Origin: Treponema ruminis
Lineage (GTDB): Bacteria > Spirochaetota > Spirochaetia > Treponematales > Treponemataceae
Reading direction: 5' to 3'
Length of the DNA: 64,000 nucleotides
Assembly (NCBI GenBank): GCA_017161305.1
Contig: CP031518.1
Location: 1,240,001 to 1,304,000, forward strand
In this document: positions 1 to 7,772 of the stretch, one piece after another
Layout of the letters: each line of letters begins with the position of its first letter
Position numbering within the stretch: the first letter of the stretch is position 1
The notes under the pieces: generated by a model
Told to the model about the DNA's origin: nothing
The model's input: the letters and a program-made list of their open reading frames with translations, nothing else
Databases searched by the model: none
Position numbers and translations under genes: made by a program

Positions 1-405
1 AATAAGAGGATTTTCATGATTAAAGATGTTTTCCAGCTTCTTGTTACAAGCATAATATAAAAGCCCAAAGTAAAGAGCCGGTCTGTTTTTCTGGCTGCTG
101 CAAAAAGAGCGAACAATTTCCTCAAACTCATAACTGTTATCTCTCCTGGTAAATTTTTCAAATTTTCTTGGTTCTTTCTCTTTTACAACATCAATATACA
201 GTGAACCAACTCTTTTGAATTCTTCTTCGGTAAAAACCTGTTTCATAAGCCTTTCATCATATTCATGCCCGCCAAGATTCAACTGCTGACAAACCATACA
301 ATACATATAGGAAACTAATGAGTTATCTGCAAAATCAAATTCAGGTACAATCTTCCCGGTAACGGAATCTGAATTGTTTGTAGTTATGTTTTTCAGGATA
401 TTCAT
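1..405 (-). CDS. Hypothetical protein, 3' end outside window
   Basis: An open frame runs leftward from ATG at 405 to the window edge without a stop (at least 135 residues). The start has a clear AAGGAG ribosome site seven bases upstream (411-416 on the plus strand). The visible part begins MNILKNITTNNSD and contains two close cysteines (CMVCQQL) followed by a charged helical stretch. It lies downstream of and in the same direction as the exported protein at 479-1375 but is separated from it by a strong terminator, so it is probably a separate transcription unit. I do not recognise the family. Confidence 0.7.
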   Translation of the reverse strand, partial: MNILKNITTNNSDSVTGKIVPEFDFADNSLVSYMYCMVCQQLNLGGHEYDERLMKQVFTEEEFKRVGSLYIDVVKEKEPRKFEKFTRRDNSYEFEEIVRSFCSSQKNRPALYFGLLYYACNKKLENIFNHENPLI

Positions 406-420
406 ATCAGCTCCTTGTAA

Positions 421-458
421 AAAAACAAGTGTGATTACAAAAAGAACGCAATCACACT
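421..458 (-). terminator. Rho-independent terminator
   Basis: A perfect 9-bp inverted repeat (428-436 with 450-458, AGTGTGATT/AATCACACT) is followed on the minus strand by a run of seven T (421-427). It ends the transcript of the exported protein at 479-1375. Confidence 0.8.
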
Positions 459-478
459 GTTTTCGTCAGAAATTATGC

Positions 479-1375
479 TTATTTTTCAGTGATAATTAGT
501 TCTGAAACCTTATAGTCGTTACCAAAATCAGAGAACTTCACAGAACGTATGGTTCCGACTACTTCAACTTTGGTATCTTCTTTTAACTCGATGTAAGAAT
601 CATTATTGCTCAGAACAGAGAAGAAATGTGCATTAAGGTTGTTATCAAAGAAAGAAAATTTAAGCTCATAGGCAAAACCTGGAACCTTGCTTTCATCTAT
701 GCCCCAGAAATTATAACTTCCTGAAATTGGGAGACCTTCGATAGAATGCTCGTTATACCATTTTTTTGCCTTTAATTTATTTCCAGCTGTTTTGGATACA
801 TCATAGTAACAAGGCAGTAGCGTAAGCAATTCAGCATCAGCTTTTGAAAAGTCTTCATCAGAAGTTTTTTTACAAAGAGATATGATCTCATCGGTATACC
901 ATTTTGCAATTTCATCAAAATATTTTGCGCTCATGTCATGGATCTCGCCAGTTGCCGAACCATTAACATCACTACCATAGGAAGTCAGTTCTTCGACTTT
1001 TGAAATAAATCCATTATCAGTTTTTGCAATTGTGACAGTCGAATCCTGACAAGAGAATCCAATCGCGATTTTAGAAATGGCTTTCATTCTAAGAGAATAG
1101 GAATCATTAAGCAGATCAATTGACTTTATTTCTACAATGACGTTCTTAACTTTTTTATCAAGATCTTCCGGCTGTACTTGGGTAAGCAGATAAAATCCGC
1201 CGCGAAGAGTTTTCCCTTCCGGGATTGTCCCCTCTACTCCGTTGACTGCAGATTTATCCATTTTTTTAGAAACTTTATTAATGCCACTAAACAAGCTGGA
1301 TGAAGGATTTGATTTTGCAAAAAGACTGCTTGCAAATACAGCCAAACTAAGGGAAATGAGAACGATTTTTTTCAT
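479..1375 (-). CDS. Exported protein of unknown function
   Basis: 298 residues. The open frame extends further upstream, but the ATG at 1375 is preferred: it has an AGGAG site close upstream and is followed by a textbook signal peptide (MKKIVLISLSLAVFASSLFA, cleavage after AFA/LFA). The longer upstream frame is low-complexity and overlaps the start of the divergent gene. The mature part is rich in Ser, Asp and Lys with four scattered cysteines and no membrane segment, so a periplasmic location is likely. No family recognised. It is a single-gene unit closed by the terminator at 421-458. Confidence 0.7.
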   Translation of the reverse strand: MKKIVLISLSLAVFASSLFAKSNPSSSLFSGINKVSKKMDKSAVNGVEGTIPEGKTLRGGFYLLTQVQPEDLDKKVKNVIVEIKSIDLLNDSYSLRMKAISKIAIGFSCQDSTVTIAKTDNGFISKVEELTSYGSDVNGSATGEIHDMSAKYFDEIAKWYTDEIISLCKKTSDEDFSKADAELLTLLPCYYDVSKTAGNKLKAKKWYNEHSIEGLPISGSYNFWGIDESKVPGFAYELKFSFFDNNLNAHFFSVLSNNDSYIELKEDTKVEVVGTIRSVKFSDFGNDYKVSELIITEK

Positions 1376-1484
1376 ATTTTTCTCCTGAAAAGAAATGTGT
1401 ACAGCCGTTGCTGTGATAAGTACCAATTTAAGGTGAAAAATGAAAATTGTAATTAAAGTGATAGTTGAATAAATAAAAGCATGG

Positions 1485-1490
1485 TACAAT
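1485..1490 (+). promoter_or_regulatory. -10 box, probable leaderless start
   Basis: TACAAT ends six bases before the ATG at 1497, so transcription would begin at or next to the start codon. No good -35 or Shine-Dalgarno is visible. Confidence 0.4.
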
Positions 1491-1496
1491 AAGAAT

Positions 1497-2312
1497 ATGA
1501 GTTTTGCAGATAAAGCAGTTAAAGTAGTATTAGAGCAGCTGAAAAAAGAAGGAAAAGAATATGTATTCAATGTAAGTGCCTGCAATACAGGAAAATATAA
1601 AAGTACTGTTGCAGACTATGAAATGATGGAGAAAAACAGTGCTTTTCCTATTCCAGAAGAGATATTAGATCTGAATACAGTTCCTGGTATAATTGGTGCA
1701 TTAAAAAATTATTATATTGAACACTATTATAGCTTAGATAACACTTTTAATCTTTTAGTTGCAGAAAACGACCGACACTACGGGTATAGAGATGATTTAG
1801 AAGAAGAAGATGCATACCAGGACGAAGATGAAGAAGAGGAAGATGAAAGTGATCCCTTCTTGCTTTATGGTATGTGTGCAGATTTACCAGGTTCATTTCT
1901 CACTGAAAAAAAATCAAAAGAAGAGATAATAAAAACATTTGATGAAGATTTGCAGAATTATTTAAAAGCCCCCGAAAAAACAGTAAGTGATTTTGTAATA
2001 AAAAAGAAAAATGAGTTGAAGCTAAAAGCGGCAGAGATTTATAAGCCAGCTTTGATGACCAGGCAAAACTATTCTAAAATAGTAACAAATTTTACAAAAC
2101 ATCCAAAATTTGAGGCTTGTATTCAATTAGCATTTGGCTTGAAGCTAGACTTGGCCGATACTACAGAATTATTACGTCGTGCAGGAAAGGCTTTCTCAGA
2201 TAAATCATATGATAGAATTATTATGTATTTTATAGAAAACGGACGATATGATATGTTCGAACTAAATAAGGCTCTTGATAAAATGGGAGAAGAACCTATC
2301 GGAAGTTTCTAA
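1497..2312 (+). CDS. Acidic protein with C-terminal HTH-like domain
   Basis: 271 residues. Residues about 101-118 form a very acidic linker (EEEDAYQDEDEEEEDESD). The last ~90 residues (KPALMTRQNYSKI ... ALKLDLADTTELLRRAGKAFSDKSYDRIIMYFIENG) match, from memory, a domain common in Firmicutes proteins where an XRE-like helical unit reads '...R..FSKI...TALAFAIAL.LDL.ET..LL..AGY.LS.S...D.II.YFI..G'; this is recalled family knowledge and not a search. No ribosome site precedes the ATG; a TACAAT -10 box ends 6 nt before it, suggesting a leaderless mRNA. It is followed in the same direction by an XRE regulator and an AAA+ ATPase, which may form one functional module. N-terminal half unknown. Confidence 0.65.
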   Translation: MSFADKAVKVVLEQLKKEGKEYVFNVSACNTGKYKSTVADYEMMEKNSAFPIPEEILDLNTVPGIIGALKNYYIEHYYSLDNTFNLLVAENDRHYGYRDDLEEEDAYQDEDEEEEDESDPFLLYGMCADLPGSFLTEKKSKEEIIKTFDEDLQNYLKAPEKTVSDFVIKKKNELKLKAAEIYKPALMTRQNYSKIVTNFTKHPKFEACIQLAFGLKLDLADTTELLRRAGKAFSDKSYDRIIMYFIENGRYDMFELNKALDKMGEEPIGSF

Positions 2313-2364
2313 ATACATAAAATGTCTCCACAGAAGATACCTTTAAACTCACACTAGATTCTAC

Positions 2365-2398
2365 ACTTACCTCATAAACTAAGAAAACGGAGGTAAGT
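2365..2398 (+). promoter_or_regulatory. Hairpin hiding a ribosome binding site
   Basis: A perfect 9-bp inverted repeat (ACTTACCTC at 2365-2373, GAGGTAAGT at 2390-2398) places the GGAGG ribosome site (2389-2393) of the XRE gene at 2402 in the right arm. If transcribed, the left arm acts as an anti-Shine-Dalgarno and would lower translation of the regulator. Confidence 0.55.
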
Positions 2399-2401
2399 AC
2401 T

Positions 2402-2656
2402 ATGAACCGCTACATTGAAGAAAACAAGATTGTTATTCACCCCATTATTAATCTGGTTAAAACAGGCCAAAACATTAAAAACATGCGGGAAGAAAAAGGC
2501 ATGTCTGTACAAAAACTGGCAAACTTTATGGAGCTTGAAGCAGTTCAGGCTGTTTATAACTGGCAAACCGGCAAAACCCTACCTTCAATTGAAAATCTCA
2601 AAATTCTAAGTGAACTGTTCAACAAACCAATGGATGAGATTTTGATTTTCGAATAA
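2402..2656 (+). CDS. Small XRE-family regulator
   Basis: 84 residues with a complete helix-turn-helix of the Cro/CI (XRE) type: IGQNIKNMREEKG-like N-helix (TGQNIKNMREEKGMSVQKLANFM) followed by a recognition region (AVYNWQTGKTLPSIENLKILSELF). The YNWQTGK..PS signature is typical for small autonomous XRE proteins of clostridia and treponemes. ATG at 2402 follows a GGAGG site at 2389-2393, which lies in a hairpin. It sits 26 bp before the AAA+ ATPase gene and probably shares its transcript, so it may control the module. Confidence 0.85.
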   Translation: MNRYIEENKIVIHPIINLVKTGQNIKNMREEKGMSVQKLANFMELEAVQAVYNWQTGKTLPSIENLKILSELFNKPMDEILIFE

Positions 2657-2682
2657 GAATCGGTTAGTGGAGGAAAATAATA

Positions 2683-3813
2683 ATGGAACATTCATCAAAG
2701 AAATCAAAAAAAATTGCAGAAAACGAAAAAAGCCTTATTACTGGTGTAAGTGAAACAGAATCCAACGAAGACAGCTTGCTTGATGAGAGCTTAATTGAGT
2801 CATACTTGGATATGTATAATGATGATTTACGAAAACAAATACAAAAAGTATTCACTAAACTGACAGGCTCACCTAAATATATACTTGCTGATCAAGAAAA
2901 AATTGAAAAGATTAAAGCGCTTGAAAAGATTTATCCAAACATGAAGGATGTAATCGACTATATAGTGTTAAACTGTAAAGCTTCAGCGCTAAGATGCAAT
3001 CAGGATATTTCCTTTCGGCCAATTATTCTTGTAGGTGGTCCAGGCTGTGGTAAAACCGCTTTCTGCTCTGATTTAAGCCAGATAGTAATGGGAAAACCTC
3101 CGATTAAAATTGACCTTGGAAACAATGTTGCAAATTTCTCGCTTTCAGGAAGCGCACCTGAATTTAAACAGGCCAGACACGGATTAATTATCGAATCAAT
3201 GTTTTCAAATGGGGACCACCATCCTTTGAAAAATCCTATCATTCAATTTGATGAGCTGGATAAAATCAAGAAAGAAGACACATTCAGTATAGAAAGCATT
3301 TTTTATTCCATTTTGGAAAAATGCAATTCCAAAAGATTCTTTGATAATTACATAGGAATGAACATTGATGCTTCTGGTATCAACTATATCTTTACTGCAA
3401 ATTCTCTTGATAATATTTCAGGTCCGATAATAAACAGACTTAAAATTTTCAAAATTGCTGATTATACACATGAACAATTAAAAGACTGTGTCATCAACAA
3501 TTTTTACGAAAACTGGCTTGAAAATAACAAAATGAAAAGAGAATATCTACCGGCTTCTCTTTCTGATGAAATCAAGGAAAGGATTCTACGTTACAGTAAC
3601 GATGACCCGCGAAGCATTGAAGACTCGATCATTAGAGTCCTTAATGAAACGCTTTCTTTCGAGACAGATTCAGATCATCCTGTAGCACTCTTTTCTCCGG
3701 AAGAACTAGAAATGGGATGGGAAAAATTTTGCGGTAAAAGGAAAGAGCTCCCTAAGAAAAAACAAGAATTCTATGACCCTGTGGTTTTTCTAGAACAATA
3801 TGAAGCATCCTAG
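2683..3813 (+). CDS. Lon-like AAA+ ATPase without protease domain
   Basis: 376 residues. Walker A GGPGCGKT at residues 118-125, Walker B IIQFDELDK with D180-E181, sensor-1 region FTAN ending at N230, and a candidate arginine finger at R242. The order and spacing (LGN after Walker A, then DELDK, F..ILE..NSKRFFDNY, INYIFTANSLDNI, DYTHEQL) follow the ATPase module of Lon proteases, but there is no Lon N-terminal LAN domain and no Ser-Lys protease domain. A paralogue lies at 11586-12971. ATG preceded by GGAGG. Probable role: an energy-dependent remodeller working with the neighbouring regulator proteins; the substrate is unknown. Confidence 0.8.
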   Translation: MEHSSKKSKKIAENEKSLITGVSETESNEDSLLDESLIESYLDMYNDDLRKQIQKVFTKLTGSPKYILADQEKIEKIKALEKIYPNMKDVIDYIVLNCKASALRCNQDISFRPIILVGGPGCGKTAFCSDLSQIVMGKPPIKIDLGNNVANFSLSGSAPEFKQARHGLIIESMFSNGDHHPLKNPIIQFDELDKIKKEDTFSIESIFYSILEKCNSKRFFDNYIGMNIDASGINYIFTANSLDNISGPIINRLKIFKIADYTHEQLKDCVINNFYENWLENNKMKREYLPASLSDEIKERILRYSNDDPRSIEDSIIRVLNETLSFETDSDHPVALFSPEELEMGWEKFCGKRKELPKKKQEFYDPVVFLEQYEAS

Positions 3814-3849
3814 TCGTTTTTTTCTGGAGCAGATTTTCACTCATCTTGA

Positions 3850-4269
3850 TTAATCTTCATCCTCAAAGTTTCGGTAATCCAGCTTTTTTCGGTCAGTACG
3901 TTTTTTTACCGGCTTGCCACCAGAACTTTTTCCGCGTAAATCACCGTTAGTCAGAACAGAAATAGATTTCTCGCTGGACTGACGGCGCTTTTTGGCATCA
4001 CTTTCCAGAAGTTTCCATGATTCTTCCCTCTTTATGAGGATATCATTTGCGCTGTTAAGATGAAGTGCGAATTTGAGCTGATTATTTTCTGCTAAATATT
4101 CAATGCAGACTTCCAGGTCTTTGAGGCAGATTCCGGCCTTGTTCTTTCCCTGGATTTTTGCATTTTCACGAACTTTCTTTGCGAGTAAAGCTTCTGTTAT
4201 CAGAGACTTTTCTTTGAGCTGCTCAAGAGCTGTAGCTATTTCTTTCTGTATTGGTGTTAGAACATTCAT
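3850..4269 (-). CDS. Small basic-tailed protein, paralogue of 60847-61260
   Basis: 139 residues, unknown family. The N-terminal part (LTPIQKEIATALEQLKEKS, then an alpha-helical segment) could be a winged-helix-like fold; the C-terminus is strongly basic (GGKPVKKRTDRKK) and then acidic. A near-identical paralogue is encoded at 60847-61260 on the same strand, and both share the block CLKDLE-CIEYLAEN and the sequence HLNSANDILIK, which defines the start. GGAGAA precedes the ATG. The basic tail suggests nucleic-acid binding (inference). It converges with the AAA+ gene. Confidence 0.7.
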   Translation of the reverse strand: MNVLTPIQKEIATALEQLKEKSLITEALLAKKVRENAKIQGKNKAGICLKDLEVCIEYLAENNQLKFALHLNSANDILIKREESWKLLESDAKKRRQSSEKSISVLTNGDLRGKSSGGKPVKKRTDRKKLDYRNFEDED

Positions 4270-4436
4270 CTAAAAGAGTTCTCCATAAAAAATCTACGTT
4301 ATTTGCTAGTTATGGGGGTATATTTTTACATTTTGACAAATTTAACCCCGTTAAATAACTTTTAACACTTCTTTTCAGATATTACACTTTGTCAATTTTC
4401 TTTATTTTTGGCTAGTGGCTAAAATTTTCTAACCAC

Positions 4437-4540
4437 TTGACAAATCGCCTTGTTCTGGTATATTTAAAGAGCCTTGAATGGTCATTTGATTCGGCAAGAA
4501 GAGCCGTCTAGTATTTGCCCATTCAAGGCTTTTTCTTTTA
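4437..4540 (+). ncRNA. Candidate small RNA with own promoter
   Basis: A consensus promoter (TTGACA 4437-4442, 16-bp spacer, TATATT 4459-4464) predicts a start near 4470-4471, exactly where a 12-bp perfect stem begins (AGCCTTGAATGG 4470-4481 with CCATTCAAGGCT 4519-4530). The 37-nt loop carries a small inner hairpin (CGGC 4492-4495, GCCG 4503-4506). The stem runs directly into a T tract (TTTTTCTTTT). No ORF fits. Promoter, stem and terminator together describe a 60-70 nt transcript. It could also be read as only an intergenic terminator, but the adjacent strong promoter argues for an RNA gene. No Rfam family recognised. Confidence 0.55.
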
Positions 4541-4664
4541 TTCTGGTAAACGATATTGTATAAATCCCCGGTTTTGTAGCAGACAAGAAGCTTTGCTTTC
4601 ATAGTTAAAAAACATTAAATTTTTACTTTAATGAAATTGATTTAATACCATGATACAGTTTTTA

Positions 4665-4816
4665 TATTGGGCGTAGAGATGGCACGAGTTGTATCCTGCC
4701 CATTTGGGGCTAAGAAGGCAGCTCCCACCTGAGCGTATATTTCGAGAAACTCAGGCGTGTAGCCATAAAGGGCGTTCACCGCCTTTATGGTTTCTGTTTT
4801 CTTCCCCTTTTTTTCG
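4665..4816 (+). promoter_or_regulatory. Structured leader of the phosphoesterase gene
   Basis: Directly before the ATG at 4825 lie consecutive potential hairpins: GGGC/GCCC (4669-4672 with 4698-4701 region), GGGGCT/AGCTCCC (near 4706-4725), CCTGAG/CTCAGG (near 4728-4755), and CCATAAAGG/CCTTTATGG (4763-4790), the last followed by a pyrimidine-rich tract ending in seven T. The final hairpin plus T tract looks like a terminator placed ahead of the ribosome site GAGGT, as in attenuators and riboswitches. A weak TATATT at 4663-4668 could be its -10. No known riboswitch consensus is matched. Confidence 0.45.
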
Positions 4817-4824
4817 AGGTAAAA

Positions 4825-5460
4825 ATGATTAAACAAATCACAAAGGAAGATTTCTTTTCAGGTTATTCTCTTGAGCAGACATTTCTGACAAGCGATTTGC
4901 ATCTTTATCATACGAACATAATTAAATACTGCAGCCGTCCTTTTGAGTTTTCGCCCAAAGGCTGCGCTGAAATGAACGAGTTTTTTCTCAAGAAGTTTGA
5001 TGAGCTTCCGGAAGACTGTCTGATTTGGAATTTCGGGGATGTATTCTTGAATTTACATCTTGAGAACTCAAGGATAATGAATGATATAATGCGCATGAAA
5101 AAGAACAGAAAGATGTGCCTGATTCTCGGAAACCATGATTTTATGGCGCGTAAGAAGCCGTTTCCGAATTATATCGAATACTTCAGGTTCCTCGGTTTTG
5201 ATGAAGTCTACAAAGGTCCGCTTCAGTTTGGAAATTACATTCTCTCGCACGAGCCAGTGTTTATCAAAAAGGAAAGCAGTTTGATTAACATTCACGGCCA
5301 TACTCATGAAAAAACTGTGACCGAAGATTATTTTCTGAGCGAATACAACAAATCTTATCCAAAGAAGAAAGTAAATTCTGCCCGGTACATCAATATTTGC
5401 ATGGACGCAAATAACTTTCAGCTTCTTGAAGCAAAAAAAGTTTTTAATCAGGAAGGATAG
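4825..5460 (+). CDS. Metallophosphoesterase
   Basis: 211 residues with the calcineurin-like two-metal motif series: TSDLHLYHTNI (D-x-H), NFGDVF (GD), LILGNHD (GNHD), LSHEPV and NIHGHTHE (GHxH). Length and motif order fit small YfcE/MJ0936-like or phage-type phosphoesterases, which hydrolyse phosphodiesters or phosphomonoesters with Mn/Fe. ATG has a GAGGT site. It is the first of three different metallophosphoesterase genes in a row and ends five bases before the second. Expression may be controlled by the structured leader at 4665-4816. Confidence 0.85.
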   Translation: MIKQITKEDFFSGYSLEQTFLTSDLHLYHTNIIKYCSRPFEFSPKGCAEMNEFFLKKFDELPEDCLIWNFGDVFLNLHLENSRIMNDIMRMKKNRKMCLILGNHDFMARKKPFPNYIEYFRFLGFDEVYKGPLQFGNYILSHEPVFIKKESSLINIHGHTHEKTVTEDYFLSEYNKSYPKKKVNSARYINICMDANNFQLLEAKKVFNQEG

Positions 5461-5465
5461 CGGTT

Positions 5466-6293
5466 ATGACACTTTACCTGACAAGCGACCTGCATGTTGA
5501 TCACTACGCAGAAAACAGAACGGAAATCTCTTATTTTATCGAACGCTACCTTCCCTCTTCCGACGTGCTTTGCGTGGCCGGAGACACCGCCGATAATCCC
5601 AAGATTTTTGTTGATTTTTATAGGCTTGCCTCGCAAAAATACAGGCAGATATTCGTCACATTCGGAAATCATGATTTGACCGTCAGGCACGATGATTATT
5701 TTATGCAGAATCCTTTTACCGAAACAGACAAAAAACTTTCCTGGATAAAGGAAAAACTGTCTGAGCTTCCGAATGTCACCCTGCTTGACGGCACGACGGC
5801 AAAAATCGGAAAGCTCACAATCGGCGGCTGCATGGGATTCAATGATTTTTCAGTCGGTTCAAGAACATGGCCGCATCCAAAGGAATGGCTTCTGAATCAA
5901 TGGCAGCACTGGTACGACAATGTTCACTGGCGGTATATGGACAATAATCCCGGAGCAATCCTGAAAGATGAGTTGCGTAAACTTCGGAATGTGATTTCTC
6001 AAAAGCCTGACATCGTTATGACCCATTTTATTCCGACGGCATTTGGAATTCCACGAAAATACGAGGATGAGTATTCAAACGCGTTTTTCTATTTCAATGC
6101 TGATGAATATCTGGCAAAAATGAAGAACAAATCAGTCTGGCTTGCAGGTCATACTCATGACACAGGGAAAAAAGTTCTTTCTGCCGGAAGAAATAAAATC
6201 ACCCTGCTGCTGAATCCTGTCGGTTACCCCATGGAAACAAAAGGCAGGTATTCCCTGAAAGACAGGGCGACAGCTGCAATGATAAAACTGTAA
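5466..6293 (+). CDS. Metallophosphoesterase
   Basis: 275 residues. Motifs: YLTSDLHVDHY, CVAGDTADN, VTFGNHD, MTHFIPT and LAGHTHD, a complete calcineurin-like metal site. Tryptophan-rich middle (RTWPHPKEWLLNQWQHWYDNVHW) is typical of cytosolic phosphoesterases of the YkuE-unrelated, phage-like branch. GGATAG precedes the ATG and the gene is 5 bp from the preceding phosphoesterase, so they are co-transcribed. The physiological substrate is unknown. Confidence 0.85.
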   Translation: MTLYLTSDLHVDHYAENRTEISYFIERYLPSSDVLCVAGDTADNPKIFVDFYRLASQKYRQIFVTFGNHDLTVRHDDYFMQNPFTETDKKLSWIKEKLSELPNVTLLDGTTAKIGKLTIGGCMGFNDFSVGSRTWPHPKEWLLNQWQHWYDNVHWRYMDNNPGAILKDELRKLRNVISQKPDIVMTHFIPTAFGIPRKYEDEYSNAFFYFNADEYLAKMKNKSVWLAGHTHDTGKKVLSAGRNKITLLLNPVGYPMETKGRYSLKDRATAAMIKL

Positions 6294-6326
6294 ATTGAAC
6301 TTGATACGCAAAAAGGAGGTATTGAT

Positions 6327-6515
6327 ATGATAATTGGATTAATTTGTCTGCTTTTAGTAATCGCAGCGAAGGTTCTTTTTCTGGCAATATTATTCGCCCT
6401 TTTCGGGAAAATTATAATTATAGCACTTGGCGTATTATTTACGGCAGTAATCGTTGTCACACTTATCTATGACAGCCAGCTTACTAAACAATGGGAAAAT
6501 GGAGACCATAAATGA
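6327..6515 (+). CDS. Small membrane protein
   Basis: 62 residues, supported by a perfect AGGAGG site six bases before the ATG. Residues about 2-48 are almost wholly hydrophobic (two membrane-spanning segments, VIAAKVLFLAILFALF and IIIIALGVLFTAVIVV), followed by a short charged tail ending in WENGDHK. It sits between the second and third phosphoesterase genes in the same direction. Function unknown; a membrane anchor or regulator for its neighbours is only a guess. Confidence 0.7.
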   Translation: MIIGLICLLLVIAAKVLFLAILFALFGKIIIIALGVLFTAVIVVTLIYDSQLTKQWENGDHK

Positions 6516-6571
6516 AGTGTGGAAGCAAAAATGTAAACTAACCGAATCATATTATTAAGAAGGAAATAACC

Positions 6572-7657
6572 ATGGCAAAAATTCTTTCCGTACCTGATAT
6601 CCATGGAACCCACTTCTGGGAATCCGTAAAGTCTCATTCTTCCGAAGAATACGATTACATCGTCTTTCACGGTGACTATTTTGATGCCGAGGAAAACGAA
6701 TGGCCTGACCAGGGCGACAATTTCAAGTCAATCTGCGATTTCGTCCGCGAGGACACTGAACACAGGAAGCTGCTGATTGGAAACCACGACTGGTCGTATC
6801 TTTCACAGTCACGGGAAGGTCAGAACTGCTCCGGTCATCAGACCGGCAGAATCGGCAGAGAAGGAAAAATCACCACGATAAGGGAACTGCTGCTCGGAGC
6901 AAAGGACATTCTTCAGCTTGCTTTTGAATGTGACGGCTGGGTGTTCAGTCACGCGGGATTTTCCGAGACGGCCGTTCGTTACATGAAAAGTGTCATGCGT
7001 GATATTTATGGAAGCGATGACTACTCCATTGATTTACTGAACTCAACTTTCAGTAAGCGGATGGAAGAATATGACATTCCTGACAATACAAAGTGGATTC
7101 CATTTGACGAAAAGCTCGACTGGGACGGCTGCTTCAGCGGAAGCGGCAACGAACCATCTCAGTTCTGCCTGTGGATTCGCCCGGAAGCCCTGCTTGATGA
7201 TTTGTATTACGAAAAGCAGGTTGTCGGTCACAGCGAAATCTGCCTCTATGACAAAATATACCTGCGCCAGAAGGATAAGAAAGTCATTTTCATAGATTCT
7301 CCCCAGCACGAGCTTTACGGAATCTTTGACACAAGAAAGGAAAATCCGTTTATGACATTGCAGGAATACTTCAAGGCACGGAAGAAGACGATGAAAATCA
7401 TCAACGACATCAGCAGCCAGCTGATTTACCACAGGGACATGGAAGGATTCATCAGAAAGTCACTTAGCGAGCATTTTCCTGAGGATGTCGCCGCCAAGAT
7501 TCTGAGAATCAGATTCAAGGAATATTTAAATCCAGATTACATTTCAGCAATGAACAACTTATGGGAAATGCAGAAAGCAGCGCACCAAAGCGGAGCTGAC
7601 AAAATGACTCTGGAAGAAATCAACGCCGAGATTGCTGCATACAGGCGCGGAGTATAA
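6572..7657 (+). CDS. Metallophosphoesterase (PPP-like)
   Basis: 361 residues. KILSVPDIHGTHFW (DxHG), FHGDYFDA (GDYFD), LLIGNHDW (GNHD), VFSHAGFSE (HAG) and QVVGHSE (GH) are the signature motifs of PPP-family protein phosphatases and bis-nucleotide hydrolases such as ApaH/PrpE. A C-terminal extension of ~100 residues (MTLQEYFKARKKTM...) is helical and has no recognised motif. AAGGAAA precedes the ATG. Last gene of the phosphoesterase cluster, followed by a terminator. Confidence 0.85.
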   Translation: MAKILSVPDIHGTHFWESVKSHSSEEYDYIVFHGDYFDAEENEWPDQGDNFKSICDFVREDTEHRKLLIGNHDWSYLSQSREGQNCSGHQTGRIGREGKITTIRELLLGAKDILQLAFECDGWVFSHAGFSETAVRYMKSVMRDIYGSDDYSIDLLNSTFSKRMEEYDIPDNTKWIPFDEKLDWDGCFSGSGNEPSQFCLWIRPEALLDDLYYEKQVVGHSEICLYDKIYLRQKDKKVIFIDSPQHELYGIFDTRKENPFMTLQEYFKARKKTMKIINDISSQLIYHRDMEGFIRKSLSEHFPEDVAAKILRIRFKEYLNPDYISAMNNLWEMQKAAHQSGADKMTLEEINAEIAAYRRGV

Positions 7658-7741
7658 AGGCCAGAACAACATTTCCTATATCTAATTTATATTGCGAAAT
7701 ATTATGTTCCGTTGTCGTAGATGCCCTCAAAGCAGTAGAAG

Positions 7742-7768
7742 AGGCTCTTGTTCTAAGGGGCCTTTTTG
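7742..7768 (+). terminator. Rho-independent terminator
   Basis: AGGCTCTT and AAGGGGCCT form an 8-bp stem with two G.U pairs and a six-base loop, directly followed by TTTTT. It closes the phosphoesterase cluster. Upstream (7658-7741) there is no ORF. Confidence 0.65.
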
Positions 7769-7772
7769 TACG

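Noticed and set aside
1375..1585. Longer start for the exported protein
   Set aside because: ATG 1375 has a ribosome site and a signal peptide; the extension overlaps the divergent gene.
4728..4750. Similarity of CCTGAGCGTATATTTC to a segment of 6S RNA
   Set aside because: The overall fold here is a row of separate hairpins, not the single long stem with a central bubble of 6S RNA.
4642..4836. Minus-strand frame of 64 codons with protein-like composition
   Set aside because: It is the complement of the hairpin leader 4665-4816 and overlaps the start of the gene at 4825; no ribosome site.
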